Made by a program: the position numbers and the translations under genes. Below, one piece after another: positions 1 to 4,790 of a stretch of 5,174 nucleotides of DNA (the stretch's first letter is position 1; the number at the start of each line of letters is the position of its first letter). Location: positions 1 to 5,174 of the forward strand of contig CABVDR010000109.1 of the NCBI GenBank assembly GCA_902497145.1, written 5' to 3'. The notes beneath the pieces are model-generated. The model was not told the origin of the DNA, made no database searches, and saw only the letters and a program-made list of their open reading frames with translations. The DNA is from an uncultured Oscillospiraceae bacterium (lineage in GTDB: Bacteria > Bacillota > Clostridia > Oscillospirales > Oscillospiraceae).

Positions 1-36
1 GCGTTCATCCTGAGCCAGGATCAAACTCTCAATAAA
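1..36 (-). rRNA. rrs: 16S ribosomal RNA, 5' end only (gene continues beyond position 1)
   Basis: Read on the minus strand, positions 29 down to 10 give AGAGTTTGATCCTGGCTCAG, the universal 27F site of bacterial 16S rRNA (E. coli positions 8-27), followed by GATGAACGC. Counting back from E. coli position 8 places nucleotide 1 near position 36, with the start reading TTTATTG. The exact mature 5' end is inferred by alignment to known 16S starts. Only about 36 nt are present, too few for placement below class level. Transcription comes from the three promoters at 222-509. Confidence 0.97.
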
Positions 37-46
37 ATGGTATCTA

Positions 47-62
47 AAGAGCCGAAGCTCTT
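47..62 (-). other. C(UUCG)G tetraloop hairpin just upstream of 16S
   Basis: On the minus strand the sequence is AAGAGC-TTCG-GCTCTT, a 6-bp perfect stem capped by the very stable cUUCGg tetraloop, ending 10 nt before the mature 16S 5' end. No U-run follows, so it is not a terminator. It is probably a structural or processing element of the pre-16S leader; that role is inferred. Confidence 0.7.
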
Positions 63-90
63 CAAATCACTTTATTGAAACTTGACAACC

Positions 91-103
91 AAGCTTCAAA
101 GAA
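91..103 (-). promoter_or_regulatory. boxA-like antitermination sequence
   Basis: The minus strand reads TTCTTTGAAGCTT, close to the Firmicutes rRNA boxA (TTCTTTGAAAACT). It sits about 55 nt upstream of the 16S 5' end, a usual place for the leader boxA bound by NusB-S10 to make rRNA transcription resistant to Rho and other termination. The match is by eye; no matching boxB was identified. Confidence 0.45.
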
Positions 104-221
104 ATTTACGGTCGTCCTTCAAGCTAAGCTTGTTTGAACAACCAAATCCAAATTTGGTGCTTCGTGTTTGTCACGTTGTTTAATTTACAAGGTACACACC
201 GCTTTGCAGCGGCGGGAGTTC

Positions 222-250
222 ATTTTACCACACCGTTTCGACCTTGTCAA
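222..250 (-). promoter_or_regulatory. rRNA promoter P1 (promoter proximal to 16S)
   Basis: On the minus strand a perfect -35 TTGACA (250-245) is followed by a 17-bp spacer and the -10 TAAAAT (227-222), with an extended -10 TGG directly before it (230-228). The start site is expected near 215. Upstream, three A-tracts (plus-strand T-runs at 255-260, 265-270 and 276-280) recur every 10-11 bp and form an UP-element-like, probably bent, segment. A perfect -35, optimal spacer and upstream A-tracts are typical of strong sigma-A rRNA promoters. Confidence 0.88.
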
Positions 251-260
251 GAGCTTTTTT
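243..260. repeat. Promoter-core direct repeat, copy 1 (around the P1 -35)
   Basis: The plus strand reads CTTGTCAAGAGCTTTTTT. It recurs as CTTGTCAAGAACTTTTTT at 363-380, one mismatch in 18, exactly 120 bp away. It covers the -35 box and the first A-tract. This points to tandem duplication of a promoter module or to strong selection on the same upstream architecture. Confidence 0.75.
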
Positions 261-341
261 CAAGTTTTTTCAAACTTTTTAGCTCTCAGGTCTGCCCGGC
301 AGGCGTCTCCCTTATCGGCCGCCCTCACAGGCGACTTGATT

Positions 342-370
342 AGTTTACCATATCTCAGTTCGCTTGTCAA
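342..370 (-). promoter_or_regulatory. rRNA promoter P2 (middle)
   Basis: The minus strand carries -35 TTGACA (370-365), a 17-bp spacer and -10 TAAACT (347-342), preceded by the extended -10 TGG (350-348). The start is expected near 335. The block around the -35 (363-380) matches that of P1 (243-260) at 17 of 18 positions. Only one A-tract directly abuts it (375-380), with another at 396-400, so its upstream element is less regular than those of P1 and P3. Confidence 0.82.
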
Positions 371-380
371 GAACTTTTTT
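363..380. repeat. Promoter-core direct repeat, copy 2 (around the P2 -35)
   Basis: This is the second copy of the 18-bp block at 243-260, with a single G-to-A change. P3 (504 onward) keeps only the TTGACA core and the phased A-tracts, not the flanking bases, so it is more diverged. Confidence 0.75.
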
Positions 381-447
381 CGCACCGTCAGGTGGTTTTT
401 GTTCTCTCATTCAAGCTCGCTTTTGATCTTGGAAAACCTGCTCAGCT

Positions 448-477
448 CAGGGATTTGTCCCCTGCGTCAAGCGCTTG
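448..477 (-). other. Stem-loop and palindrome at the P3 start region
   Basis: CAAGCGCTTG (468-477) is a perfect 10-bp palindrome centred within about 2 bp of the expected P3 start site. Just downstream in the transcript, CAGGG (448-452) and CCCTG (460-464) can pair around a 7-nt loop. There is no U-run, so it is not a terminator. The palindrome could be an operator or chance; no regulator can be named. Confidence 0.4.
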
Positions 478-480
478 CTT

Positions 481-509
481 ATAATATCAGACCGACACCC
501 GATTGTCAA
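481..509 (-). promoter_or_regulatory. rRNA promoter P3 (distal)
   Basis: The minus strand carries -35 TTGACA (509-504), a 17-bp spacer and -10 TATTAT (486-481), preceded by TGA (489-487), again an extended -10. The start is expected near 474. The upstream plus-strand T-runs at 513-519, 523-529 and 534-539 have the same 10/11-bp phasing as at P1. It lies only 66 bp after the gerB stop codon. Confidence 0.88.
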
Positions 510-575
510 CTGTTTTTTTCAATTTTTTTCATCTTTTTTCCTGAATGAAAAACAGCAACAAGATGTTCCGCTTTT

Positions 576-1688
576 CTACGGATTTTGCCCACAAGATGTG
601 CCCTTTTCCTTGCTTCTCTTTGACAATGCAGCAGCTCCCGCCCCTAAGATGGGAAGCGCCGCTGCTAATATCAGGTTCCCCACTAATACAATGCCCCGTC
701 CGGCGGCCTCCGCACTCACCCCATCAGGAAAGGCAACCATACCAAGAATAACGGCAGGCAGCACAGCGGCCGTGACCACCGTTTTCTGTTCCGCCTTGCT
801 CCACACGGTTCTGGCCATCTCCCACAGGGCAAAGAGGATGACCCCCAGCAGGGCCAGATCCCCAAAGATCCATAGGGCAGATACAATGCTCTCTACCCGC
901 TGGAAGGCCCCCTCTACCCCTACGCTTTTGGCCAGCGCGAAAAAGGGACTGTGCAGGCGTTGGGCCAGGGACACGCCCAGGTTGCCCACCACCACCAACT
1001 GCTCCAGGGACAGCAGAACGCAGCCCAGCCCGCTCCAAATAAGCCAGTCCCGGCGGGAATGCTTGGCTGGCTCCGTATCTCCTAATAGGAAGGCGGCAAA
1101 CATCCCCCAGCCCAGCACGCCGCAGACAGGCAGAGTCCCGCCCAGCACCGGCAGGGCGTCCTGCCACCATAAAGGCAGCAGATGCTCCGGCCGAACCTGA
1201 AACAGAGCCAGTCCCAGCACCACCGCTGCCGCCGTCAGTACCACCGCCAGCAGCACCTGCCCCGCCCGGGCAAAGGCAGTCAGTTTTCCCCGGGCCATCC
1301 ACAAGGCCAGCAGAGCGGCCACCGGCAGGTAAAACCACAGAGAGCCGTCCCGCTCCCCGGAGGCCAGCAGCCGCTGGGCGCACAGCCGCAGGCGAAGAGC
1401 CAGAAGGAACTCCCCCCATACCATATATAGTATTAAAATTCCCCGGCCCACAACGGGGCCAAACCCAGTGCAGATCGTTTGGGGCAGTCCGCCCCGTCCC
1501 CAGGCCGCATGAGAGAGCACCCAGCCCGCGCCTGCCAGCACCGGAAAGGCCAGCAGAGTGGTAAGCCAGGCCCCTCGTCCTGCCCAAGGCAGTGTTACGG
1601 CGGGGAGCAGCTCCGCCGCCGGAGCCAGAAGGGCAGCCCACAGCAGGGCACACAGCTGAGTTTGGGAGATGGTTTGGCGGTGTTGCAT
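576..1688 (-). CDS. gerB: GerB-family spore germination permease (germinant receptor B subunit)
   Basis: This 370-aa protein is the integral-membrane B subunit of a nutrient germinant receptor (GerAB/GerKB family, APC transporter superfamily), located in the spore inner membrane and thought to bind the germinant. About ten hydrophobic segments are visible, near residues 11-32, 40-60, 80-103, 118-135, 143-163, 183-203, 215-238, 265-290, 302-321 and 332-354, the family's usual number and length. The segment FFALAKSVGVEGAFQRVESI (249-268) fits the conserved GerB loop that usually contains an R-x-E-like motif. The ATG at 1688 is chosen because AAAGGAG lies 7 nt upstream. The stop is TAG at 578-576. 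It is the last gene of an A-C-B operon but sits 377 bp from gerC, separated by palindromic DNA. The short tail after the last helix is basic. The ligand is unknown. Confidence 0.9.
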   Translation of the reverse strand: MQHRQTISQTQLCALLWAALLAPAAELLPAVTLPWAGRGAWLTTLLAFPVLAGAGWVLSHAAWGRGGLPQTICTGFGPVVGRGILILYMVWGEFLLALRLRLCAQRLLASGERDGSLWFYLPVAALLALWMARGKLTAFARAGQVLLAVVLTAAAVVLGLALFQVRPEHLLPLWWQDALPVLGGTLPVCGVLGWGMFAAFLLGDTEPAKHSRRDWLIWSGLGCVLLSLEQLVVVGNLGVSLAQRLHSPFFALAKSVGVEGAFQRVESIVSALWIFGDLALLGVILFALWEMARTVWSKAEQKTVVTAAVLPAVILGMVAFPDGVSAEAAGRGIVLVGNLILAAALPILGAGAAALSKRSKEKGTSCGQNP

Positions 1689-1726
1689 GGTGGTTCTCCT
1701 TTGGATTCTTCCTTTATTCTATGGGT

Positions 1727-1742
1727 CCGCCCTGCGGGGCGG
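1727..1742. repeat. Terminal hairpin CCGCCC-TGCG-GGGCGG
   Basis: A 6-bp GC stem around a 4-nt loop lies within the gerB-side terminal repeat. The opposite end (2042-2055) forms the equivalent hairpin CGCCC-CGCA-GGGCG. Each end of the element is therefore both self-complementary and complementary to the other end. Confidence 0.7.
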
Positions 1743-1771
1743 GTTCCTTTCTGTATCACCAGAAAGGAACC
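1742..1771. repeat. 12-bp perfect inverted repeat, 6-nt loop
   Basis: GGTTCCTTTCTG (1742-1753) and CAGAAAGGAACC (1760-1771) are exact reverse complements separated by TATCAC. On the minus (mRNA) strand the stem ends 53 nt before the gerB start and is followed by GC-rich sequence rather than a U-run, so it is a structural hairpin or repeat-element part, not an intrinsic terminator. Confidence 0.8.
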
Positions 1772-1780
1772 AAAGAGTGA

Positions 1781-1842
1781 CTGGGGGATTGCTTCCGGTG
1801 AGCGCCTTCGCGCAGCGGGCGCTCACAGTCATCATCCCCCAG
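1781..1842. repeat. Nested inverted repeat (two 9-bp stems)
   Basis: The outer arms are CTGGGGGAT (1781-1789) and ATCCCCCAG (1834-1842). The inner arms are GTGAGCGCC (1798-1806) and GGCGCTCAC (1818-1826), with an 11-nt loop. Both pairs are perfect and coaxial, separated by internal loops of 8 and 7 nt. They would fold into a long hairpin in RNA or single-stranded DNA. Confidence 0.8.
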
Positions 1843-1894
1843 ACCCCCGATTACGAGGGACGCCTTCCTGCGGCCTTAGGCACTTTCATCCGGC

Positions 1895-1940
1895 GGGCAA
1901 AATTTGAGCGGCTTGCCCTTTCGCCTCGGGCCTTAGGCCC
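1895..1940. repeat. Small stem and GGCCTTAGGC near-palindrome
   Basis: GGGCAA (1895-1900) pairs with TTGCCC (1913-1918). GGGCCTTAGGCCC (1928-1940) is a near-perfect palindrome around a central T, and its core GGCCTTAGGC also occurs at 1872-1881, 57 bp away. Both belong to the palindrome-rich element. Confidence 0.6.
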
Positions 1941-2065
1941 TATGTGCGCAAAACAAGGTGAACAAGTGCGTTGAAATCACACCGCCTGCTCCGACATAAC
2001 CGTGGCAGCTGGGCAATCCATGACGGCCGCATTAAATAGGACGCCCCGCAGGGCGGAACCCTCTC

Positions 2066-3190
2066 TTACGATTCCTCCATAAATAGCAATCGGGTCAGGG
2101 ACGTCTCCACCGACACCTGCGCCGGCAGGGAGGGAAACACCTCCGGCCAGGCGGCCAGCAGCTTCTCCCCTTGGGCCGGGTTGGCCATAGCCAGCCGCTG
2201 CCCCAGTCCAACGCAGTCCGCGCCCCAGCTCTGGAGGCGCTCCAGCGCCTGGGTAAGACGCCGCTGCTGGCGGCTGTCCACCGCCTGCTTCACCTGTTCC
2301 AGATCCTCCTGGCTGAGCTCGCCCTCCACTTCGGCCACCTCCGCCGTGATCCGGCAGTTCAGGTCCATGGCGGCCAGTTGTCCATTTTCCGTCCGGGGCG
2401 TACACACCAGGGCGGAGCCGGTCACCCGCACCACCACCCGTCCCTGGGACAGGGGCACCTCCAGCACATCGGAGGGGACCTGGTTGACCAGCAGCTCCAA
2501 TCCCTTGGCGCTCTCCCCCTCCAGATAGCCCGCCAGCACGCCGTCCTTCAGCACGGCATACCCCGCCTCCAATAAGGCGGTCTGCCCCTCCTGGTCGGTC
2601 TCCTGGATCCGGAGGGCGGGCAGATAGGCGCTGCCCCGCTCCAGCAGGTCGGAGAACACCTCCCCCGCCGTCCGGCTGGCTCCCGCCGCCCCCATCTCAC
2701 TGTCGGTCTGCAAGGTAGACAGGCGGCTCTCCACGCCGCTCTCGCCCCCGGCCTGCACCGCCTGGGCGGCATTTGCCCCCCGAATCGCCCACATCTGGAC
2801 CCCCAGCCCCAGCTGGGCATCCTGGGCAAAGTAGTCCAGCACCGGCCACACGCCTCGTTTCGTCAGCTCCTCCCCCAGGAGCAGCTGATCCACATAGCCG
2901 TAAAACACATAGCTGTCGCTGAGGCCCTGCATGGCCAGACAGGCGGCGCTGAGGGACTCCCGCTGGGCGGAGAGAATCAGGGAGGGCTGACTCTCCCCCT
3001 GCAATCCATAGGCCCGCTTGCCGGTGGACACGGTGACCTCCACCTGGTAGTCCCCCTCTCCCGCGTCCACTCCCATGGTGCGCAGCAGGGCCATGTCCCC
3101 CATCTCCCGGGCGTAGGGCAGCAGGGTGGCGCTGCACCCGCTGAGCAGCAGCACCCCGCTGAGCGCCAGGGCGGTCCACATCACTTTCAC
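2066..3190 (-). CDS. gerC: GerC-family spore germination lipoprotein (germinant receptor C subunit)
   Basis: This 374-aa protein is the lipid-anchored C subunit of the germinant receptor, expected on the outer face of the spore inner membrane. A basic start and hydrophobic segment lead to a lipobox L-S-G-C at residues 16-19, giving Cys19 as the lipidation site. Next comes the family-typical REMGDMALLRTMGVD stretch (28-42). The C-terminal domain contains a charged helix (about 293-320) and ends with a WPEVFPSLPAQVSVE segment (348-362) like the usual GerC ending. The start is GTG at 3190: GGAGG lies 8 nt upstream (3203-3199), whereas the ATG three codons on is 17 nt away. A longer upstream frame (to 3427) is only gerA read in another frame. 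The stop is TAA at 2068-2066. GTG overlaps the gerA TGA, suggesting translational coupling. GerC proteins diverge strongly, so the call leans on lipobox, size and context. Confidence 0.88.
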   Translation of the reverse strand: MKVMWTALALSGVLLLSGCSATLLPYAREMGDMALLRTMGVDAGEGDYQVEVTVSTGKRAYGLQGESQPSLILSAQRESLSAACLAMQGLSDSYVFYGYVDQLLLGEELTKRGVWPVLDYFAQDAQLGLGVQMWAIRGANAAQAVQAGGESGVESRLSTLQTDSEMGAAGASRTAGEVFSDLLERGSAYLPALRIQETDQEGQTALLEAGYAVLKDGVLAGYLEGESAKGLELLVNQVPSDVLEVPLSQGRVVVRVTGSALVCTPRTENGQLAAMDLNCRITAEVAEVEGELSQEDLEQVKQAVDSRQQRRLTQALERLQSWGADCVGLGQRLAMANPAQGEKLLAAWPEVFPSLPAQVSVETSLTRLLFMEES

Positions 3191-3203
3191 CGCTGATTCC
3201 TCC
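3187..3203 (-). promoter_or_regulatory. gerA-gerC overlap (GTGA) with internal ribosome binding site
   Basis: The gerC GTG (3190-3188) and gerA TGA (3189-3187) share four bases. GGAGG (3203-3199) lies inside the last gerA codons, 8 nt before the GTG. This arrangement is a classical sign of reinitiation or coupling and would help keep the A and C subunits at matched levels. Confidence 0.8.
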
Positions 3204-4704
3204 GATTTTTGGTATTCTTGGCCCCGTCCCGCCACTTCATTCGGGGCAGCGGCAGGCGCAGCAGGCTGGGATGGCCCCGGGGCTGTCCCGCTCCGTTGGT
3301 AAAGGGAGCCAGGTAGGGCACTCCGAAGGTCTCCAGCCCCGCCAGATGATAGATGAGGGCGGCGCACCCCGCCGCCAGGCCAAACAGGCCACCCACGCTG
3401 GCAGCAATGGCCAGCAGGAAGCGCCACAGCCGCAGGGCGGCGGCAAAGTCCTGGGAGGGCATGGTGTACCCCGCCACGCCCGCAATGGCCACCGCAATCA
3501 GCACCGCCGGGGAGACGATGTGGGCCTCCACTGCCGCATTGCCCACCACCAGGCCGCCTAAAATGGACACGGTAGCCCCGATGGGGCTGGGCAGGCGCAG
3601 CCCCGCCTCCTGAAGGACTTCAAAGGCCAGCAGCATAATGAGCACCTCAAACACCGTGGAGAATGGTACCTCCTGCTTGGCGGCCGCAATAGACAGGGCC
3701 AGCTTTACCGGAATGGCCTCGGGGTGGAAGGTGACCAGGGCGATATACAGTCCCGGCACCAGCACGGTCACCAGGGCACAGAACCACCGGATGAGGTTCA
3801 GGGCGGAGGCGGTCATCCAGTGGAAGGCCCGGTCCTGCCCCGTTTTGAAGAACTGGTCGATGGTCCCCGGCAGCATCCAGGCGAAGGGCAGCCCATCGGC
3901 CATCAGCCCCACCCGCCCCTCCAGCAGGCCCTGACAGAACCGGTCGGGCCGCTGGGTGTAGGGCATCATGGGGAAGGGGGTGTTCAGGTGGTCGGTGAGA
4001 TACTCCTCAATGTTTCCCGCCGCCTCCACCCCGTCGATGTCGATGTCCCGCAGGCGGCGCTTCACCTGTTCCACCGTATCCGGGTCGGCAATGCCGTCCA
4101 GATAGAGGATATCCACCTGGGTGCGGGACTGCCGCCCCACGATCTCTTCCTCAATCTTCAGCTGGGTGGCCTTCATATGGCGGCGGACCATGGAGGTGTT
4201 GGTGCGGATGGACTCCACAAAGGACTCCCGCACCCCCTTCAGAGCGGGCTCGTTGGAGGGCTCCCCCACCCCCCGCTTCTCCTCCGTGACCACCGGGAAG
4301 GTGAGGGCCTGACTTTTCCCGGGAAAGAAAATCACACAGCTGCCCGCCACCAGGTCGTCGGCCACCTCATCCAGGGTCTCCCGCACCAGGGCGGCAAGGT
4401 TGTAGAGGGCCCCGTAGCGCAGGCGTTTGAATACCTCATCCATGGGCACCCGGCTCAGGGCCTCGTCCTGAGCCAAGGGGCGCAGGATGTAGTCGCTTAA
4501 TCGCTCGTTGCGGGTCATGCCCAGCAGGTAACACACCGTCACCACCCGCTCCCGGTCCCCGTGGAGGTAGACCTCCCGCTTCATAAAGTCGGCGCAGCCT
4601 TGAAACACCGCCTCCAGATTCTCCAGGGTGAGGGGGCGATCATACCGGGGCTCCCGCCGGGGGTGGGGGCCGGTGTCCGGCTCTTGGGGCTGAAACGTAG
4701 CCAT
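3187..4704 (-). CDS. gerA: GerA-family spore germination protein (germinant receptor A subunit)
   Basis: This 505-aa protein is the A subunit of a nutrient germinant receptor (GerA/GerKA/SpoVAF family), acting in the spore inner membrane to trigger germination. Residues 1 to about 290 form the cytoplasmic region, including the conserved GVRESFVESIRTN motif (157-169), the ILYLDGIAD strand (199-207) and DGLPFAWMLPGTIDQFF (270-286). Hydrophobic segments follow near 303-325, 351-365, 378-392, 399-416 and 428-452. Between them are the family motifs EAGLRLPSPIGATVS (366-380) and a GNAAVEAHIVSPA-type segment (388-400), then YTMPS (413-417). The tail is basic. Its length matches the family (about 480-540). 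The ATG at 4704 is supported by AAAGGAGG with 6 nt spacing. It is the first gene of the operon. SpoVAF is an alternative name for this domain, but the adjacent gerC and gerB argue for a receptor A subunit. Confidence 0.95.
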   Translation of the reverse strand: MATFQPQEPDTGPHPRREPRYDRPLTLENLEAVFQGCADFMKREVYLHGDRERVVTVCYLLGMTRNERLSDYILRPLAQDEALSRVPMDEVFKRLRYGALYNLAALVRETLDEVADDLVAGSCVIFFPGKSQALTFPVVTEEKRGVGEPSNEPALKGVRESFVESIRTNTSMVRRHMKATQLKIEEEIVGRQSRTQVDILYLDGIADPDTVEQVKRRLRDIDIDGVEAAGNIEEYLTDHLNTPFPMMPYTQRPDRFCQGLLEGRVGLMADGLPFAWMLPGTIDQFFKTGQDRAFHWMTASALNLIRWFCALVTVLVPGLYIALVTFHPEAIPVKLALSIAAAKQEVPFSTVFEVLIMLLAFEVLQEAGLRLPSPIGATVSILGGLVVGNAAVEAHIVSPAVLIAVAIAGVAGYTMPSQDFAAALRLWRFLLAIAASVGGLFGLAAGCAALIYHLAGLETFGVPYLAPFTNGAGQPRGHPSLLRLPLPRMKWRDGAKNTKNRRNQR

Positions 4705-4724
4705 GAGACCCCTCCTTTCCCGGC

Positions 4725-4754
4725 TAGTGTTTGCCTGGAGGGGAAGAATTATAC
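4725..4754 (-). promoter_or_regulatory. Candidate sigma-G (forespore) promoter of the ger operon
   Basis: On the minus strand GTATA (4754-4750) fits the sigma-G -35 consensus GHATR. After an 18-bp spacer comes AACACTA (4731-4725), matching 5 of 7 positions of the -10 consensus CATWHTA. B. subtilis ger operons are sigma-G dependent, so a promoter of this class is expected here. The predicted start (about 4718) leaves a leader of only about 14 nt before the ATG, with the Shine-Dalgarno almost at the 5' end. A TATAAT at 4753-4748 has no matching -35, because the terminator stem lies there. Confidence 0.38.
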
Positions 4755-4789
4755 AAAAAAGCTGCCCCGGCTGAGCCGGGGCAGCTTTT
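4755..4789 (-). terminator. Intrinsic terminator of the upstream iron-sulfur-type gene
   Basis: A 14-bp perfect inverted repeat (AAAAGCTGCCCCGG at 4757-4770 and CCGGGGCAGCTTTT at 4776-4789) flanks a 5-nt loop. It begins one base after the stop codon of the upstream gene, and on the minus strand it ends in six U residues. It should isolate the ger operon from the gene before it. On the plus strand the T-run is only four long, so the reverse direction would be weaker. Confidence 0.95.
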
Positions 4790-4790
4790 C

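Larger units (their letters stand above)
37..215 (-). other. rRNA operon 5' leader (pre-16S)
   Basis: This AT-rich stretch lies between the expected start of the promoter-proximal transcript (about 215) and the 16S gene. It holds no convincing gene; the short reading frames across it lack ribosome binding sites. It contains several small stems: 199-203/208-212 (CCGCT/AGCGG) at the very 5' end of the transcript, 163-166/172-175 (CGTG/CACG), 141-147/152-158 (ACCAAAT/ATTTGGT), 120-124/128-132 (CAAGC/GCTTG) and a UUCG hairpin at 47-62. A boxA-like sequence lies at 91-103. Such leaders act in antitermination and RNase III processing of pre-16S; those roles are inferred from family knowledge. Confidence 0.75.
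1723..2061. repeat. Palindrome-rich repeat element bounded by about 20-bp inverted repeats (MITE/REP-like)
   Basis: GGGTCCGCCCTGCGGGGCG at 1723-1741 returns in inverted orientation at 2042-2061 as GGGTTCCGCCCTGCGGGGCG, differing by one inserted T. The 339-bp block so bounded contains a 12-bp perfect hairpin (1742-1771), a nested two-stem structure (1781-1842), a 6-bp stem (1895-1900/1913-1918), a near-palindrome GGGCCTTAGGCCC (1928-1940) and a repeated decamer GGCCTTAGGC (1872-1881, 1929-1938). This density is unlike the neighbouring genes. No transposase is encoded, so if mobile it is non-autonomous. Membership of a multicopy family is inferred and needs a genome search. No clear target-site duplication is visible. 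Confidence 0.55.
1689..2065. other. gerC-gerB intergenic region, 377 bp, no convincing gene
   Basis: This gap is far longer than the gerA-gerC junction of the same operon. No minus-strand frame starts and ends within it. A plus-strand frame (1669-1974, 101 codons) crosses it but begins inside gerB antisense, has no Shine-Dalgarno and consists of translated palindromes, so it is not called. The region holds the gerB ribosome binding site (AGGAG, 1700-1696) and the repeat element described separately. No -10/-35 pair good enough to call was seen ahead of gerB, and no hairpin is followed by a U-run on the minus strand. Confidence 0.7.

Noticed and set aside
82..110. Plus-strand TTGACA at 82-87 as a promoter
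   Set aside because: The sequence 17 bp downstream (TTTACG) is not a -10 box, and the site lies within the rRNA leader on the opposite strand.
243..380. Spaced repeats as a CRISPR array
   Set aside because: There are only two good copies, 120 bp apart, and they coincide with -35 boxes and A-tracts. There are no regular short spacers and no cas genes.
475..1200. Plus-strand 241-codon reading frame
   Set aside because: It is antisense to gerB, rich in Pro/Arg/Thr/Ala as expected for GC-rich antisense, has no Shine-Dalgarno and shows no family resemblance.
724..1653. Minus-strand 309-codon frame inside gerB
   Set aside because: It is the same strand shifted by one frame, with Gly/Ala-rich low-complexity translation. 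gerB has the ribosome binding site and ten membrane segments.
1742..1771. The 12-bp hairpin as a terminator after gerC
   Set aside because: It is nearly 300 bp past the gerC stop and has no U-run on the minus strand; the following bases are GC-rich.
1669..1974. Plus-strand 101-codon frame across the gerC-gerB gap
   Set aside because: It starts inside gerB antisense, has no ribosome binding site, and its codons are the translated palindromes of the repeat element.
3191..3427. Upstream extension of gerC to a start at 3427
   Set aside because: The extra 79 residues are gerA read in another frame and would bury the lipoprotein signal. The GTG at 3190 has a good Shine-Dalgarno.
3724..4500. Plus-strand 258-codon reading frame
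   Set aside because: It is antisense to gerA, rich in His, Gly and Gln as a by-product of the opposite strand's codons. gerA itself is unmistakable.
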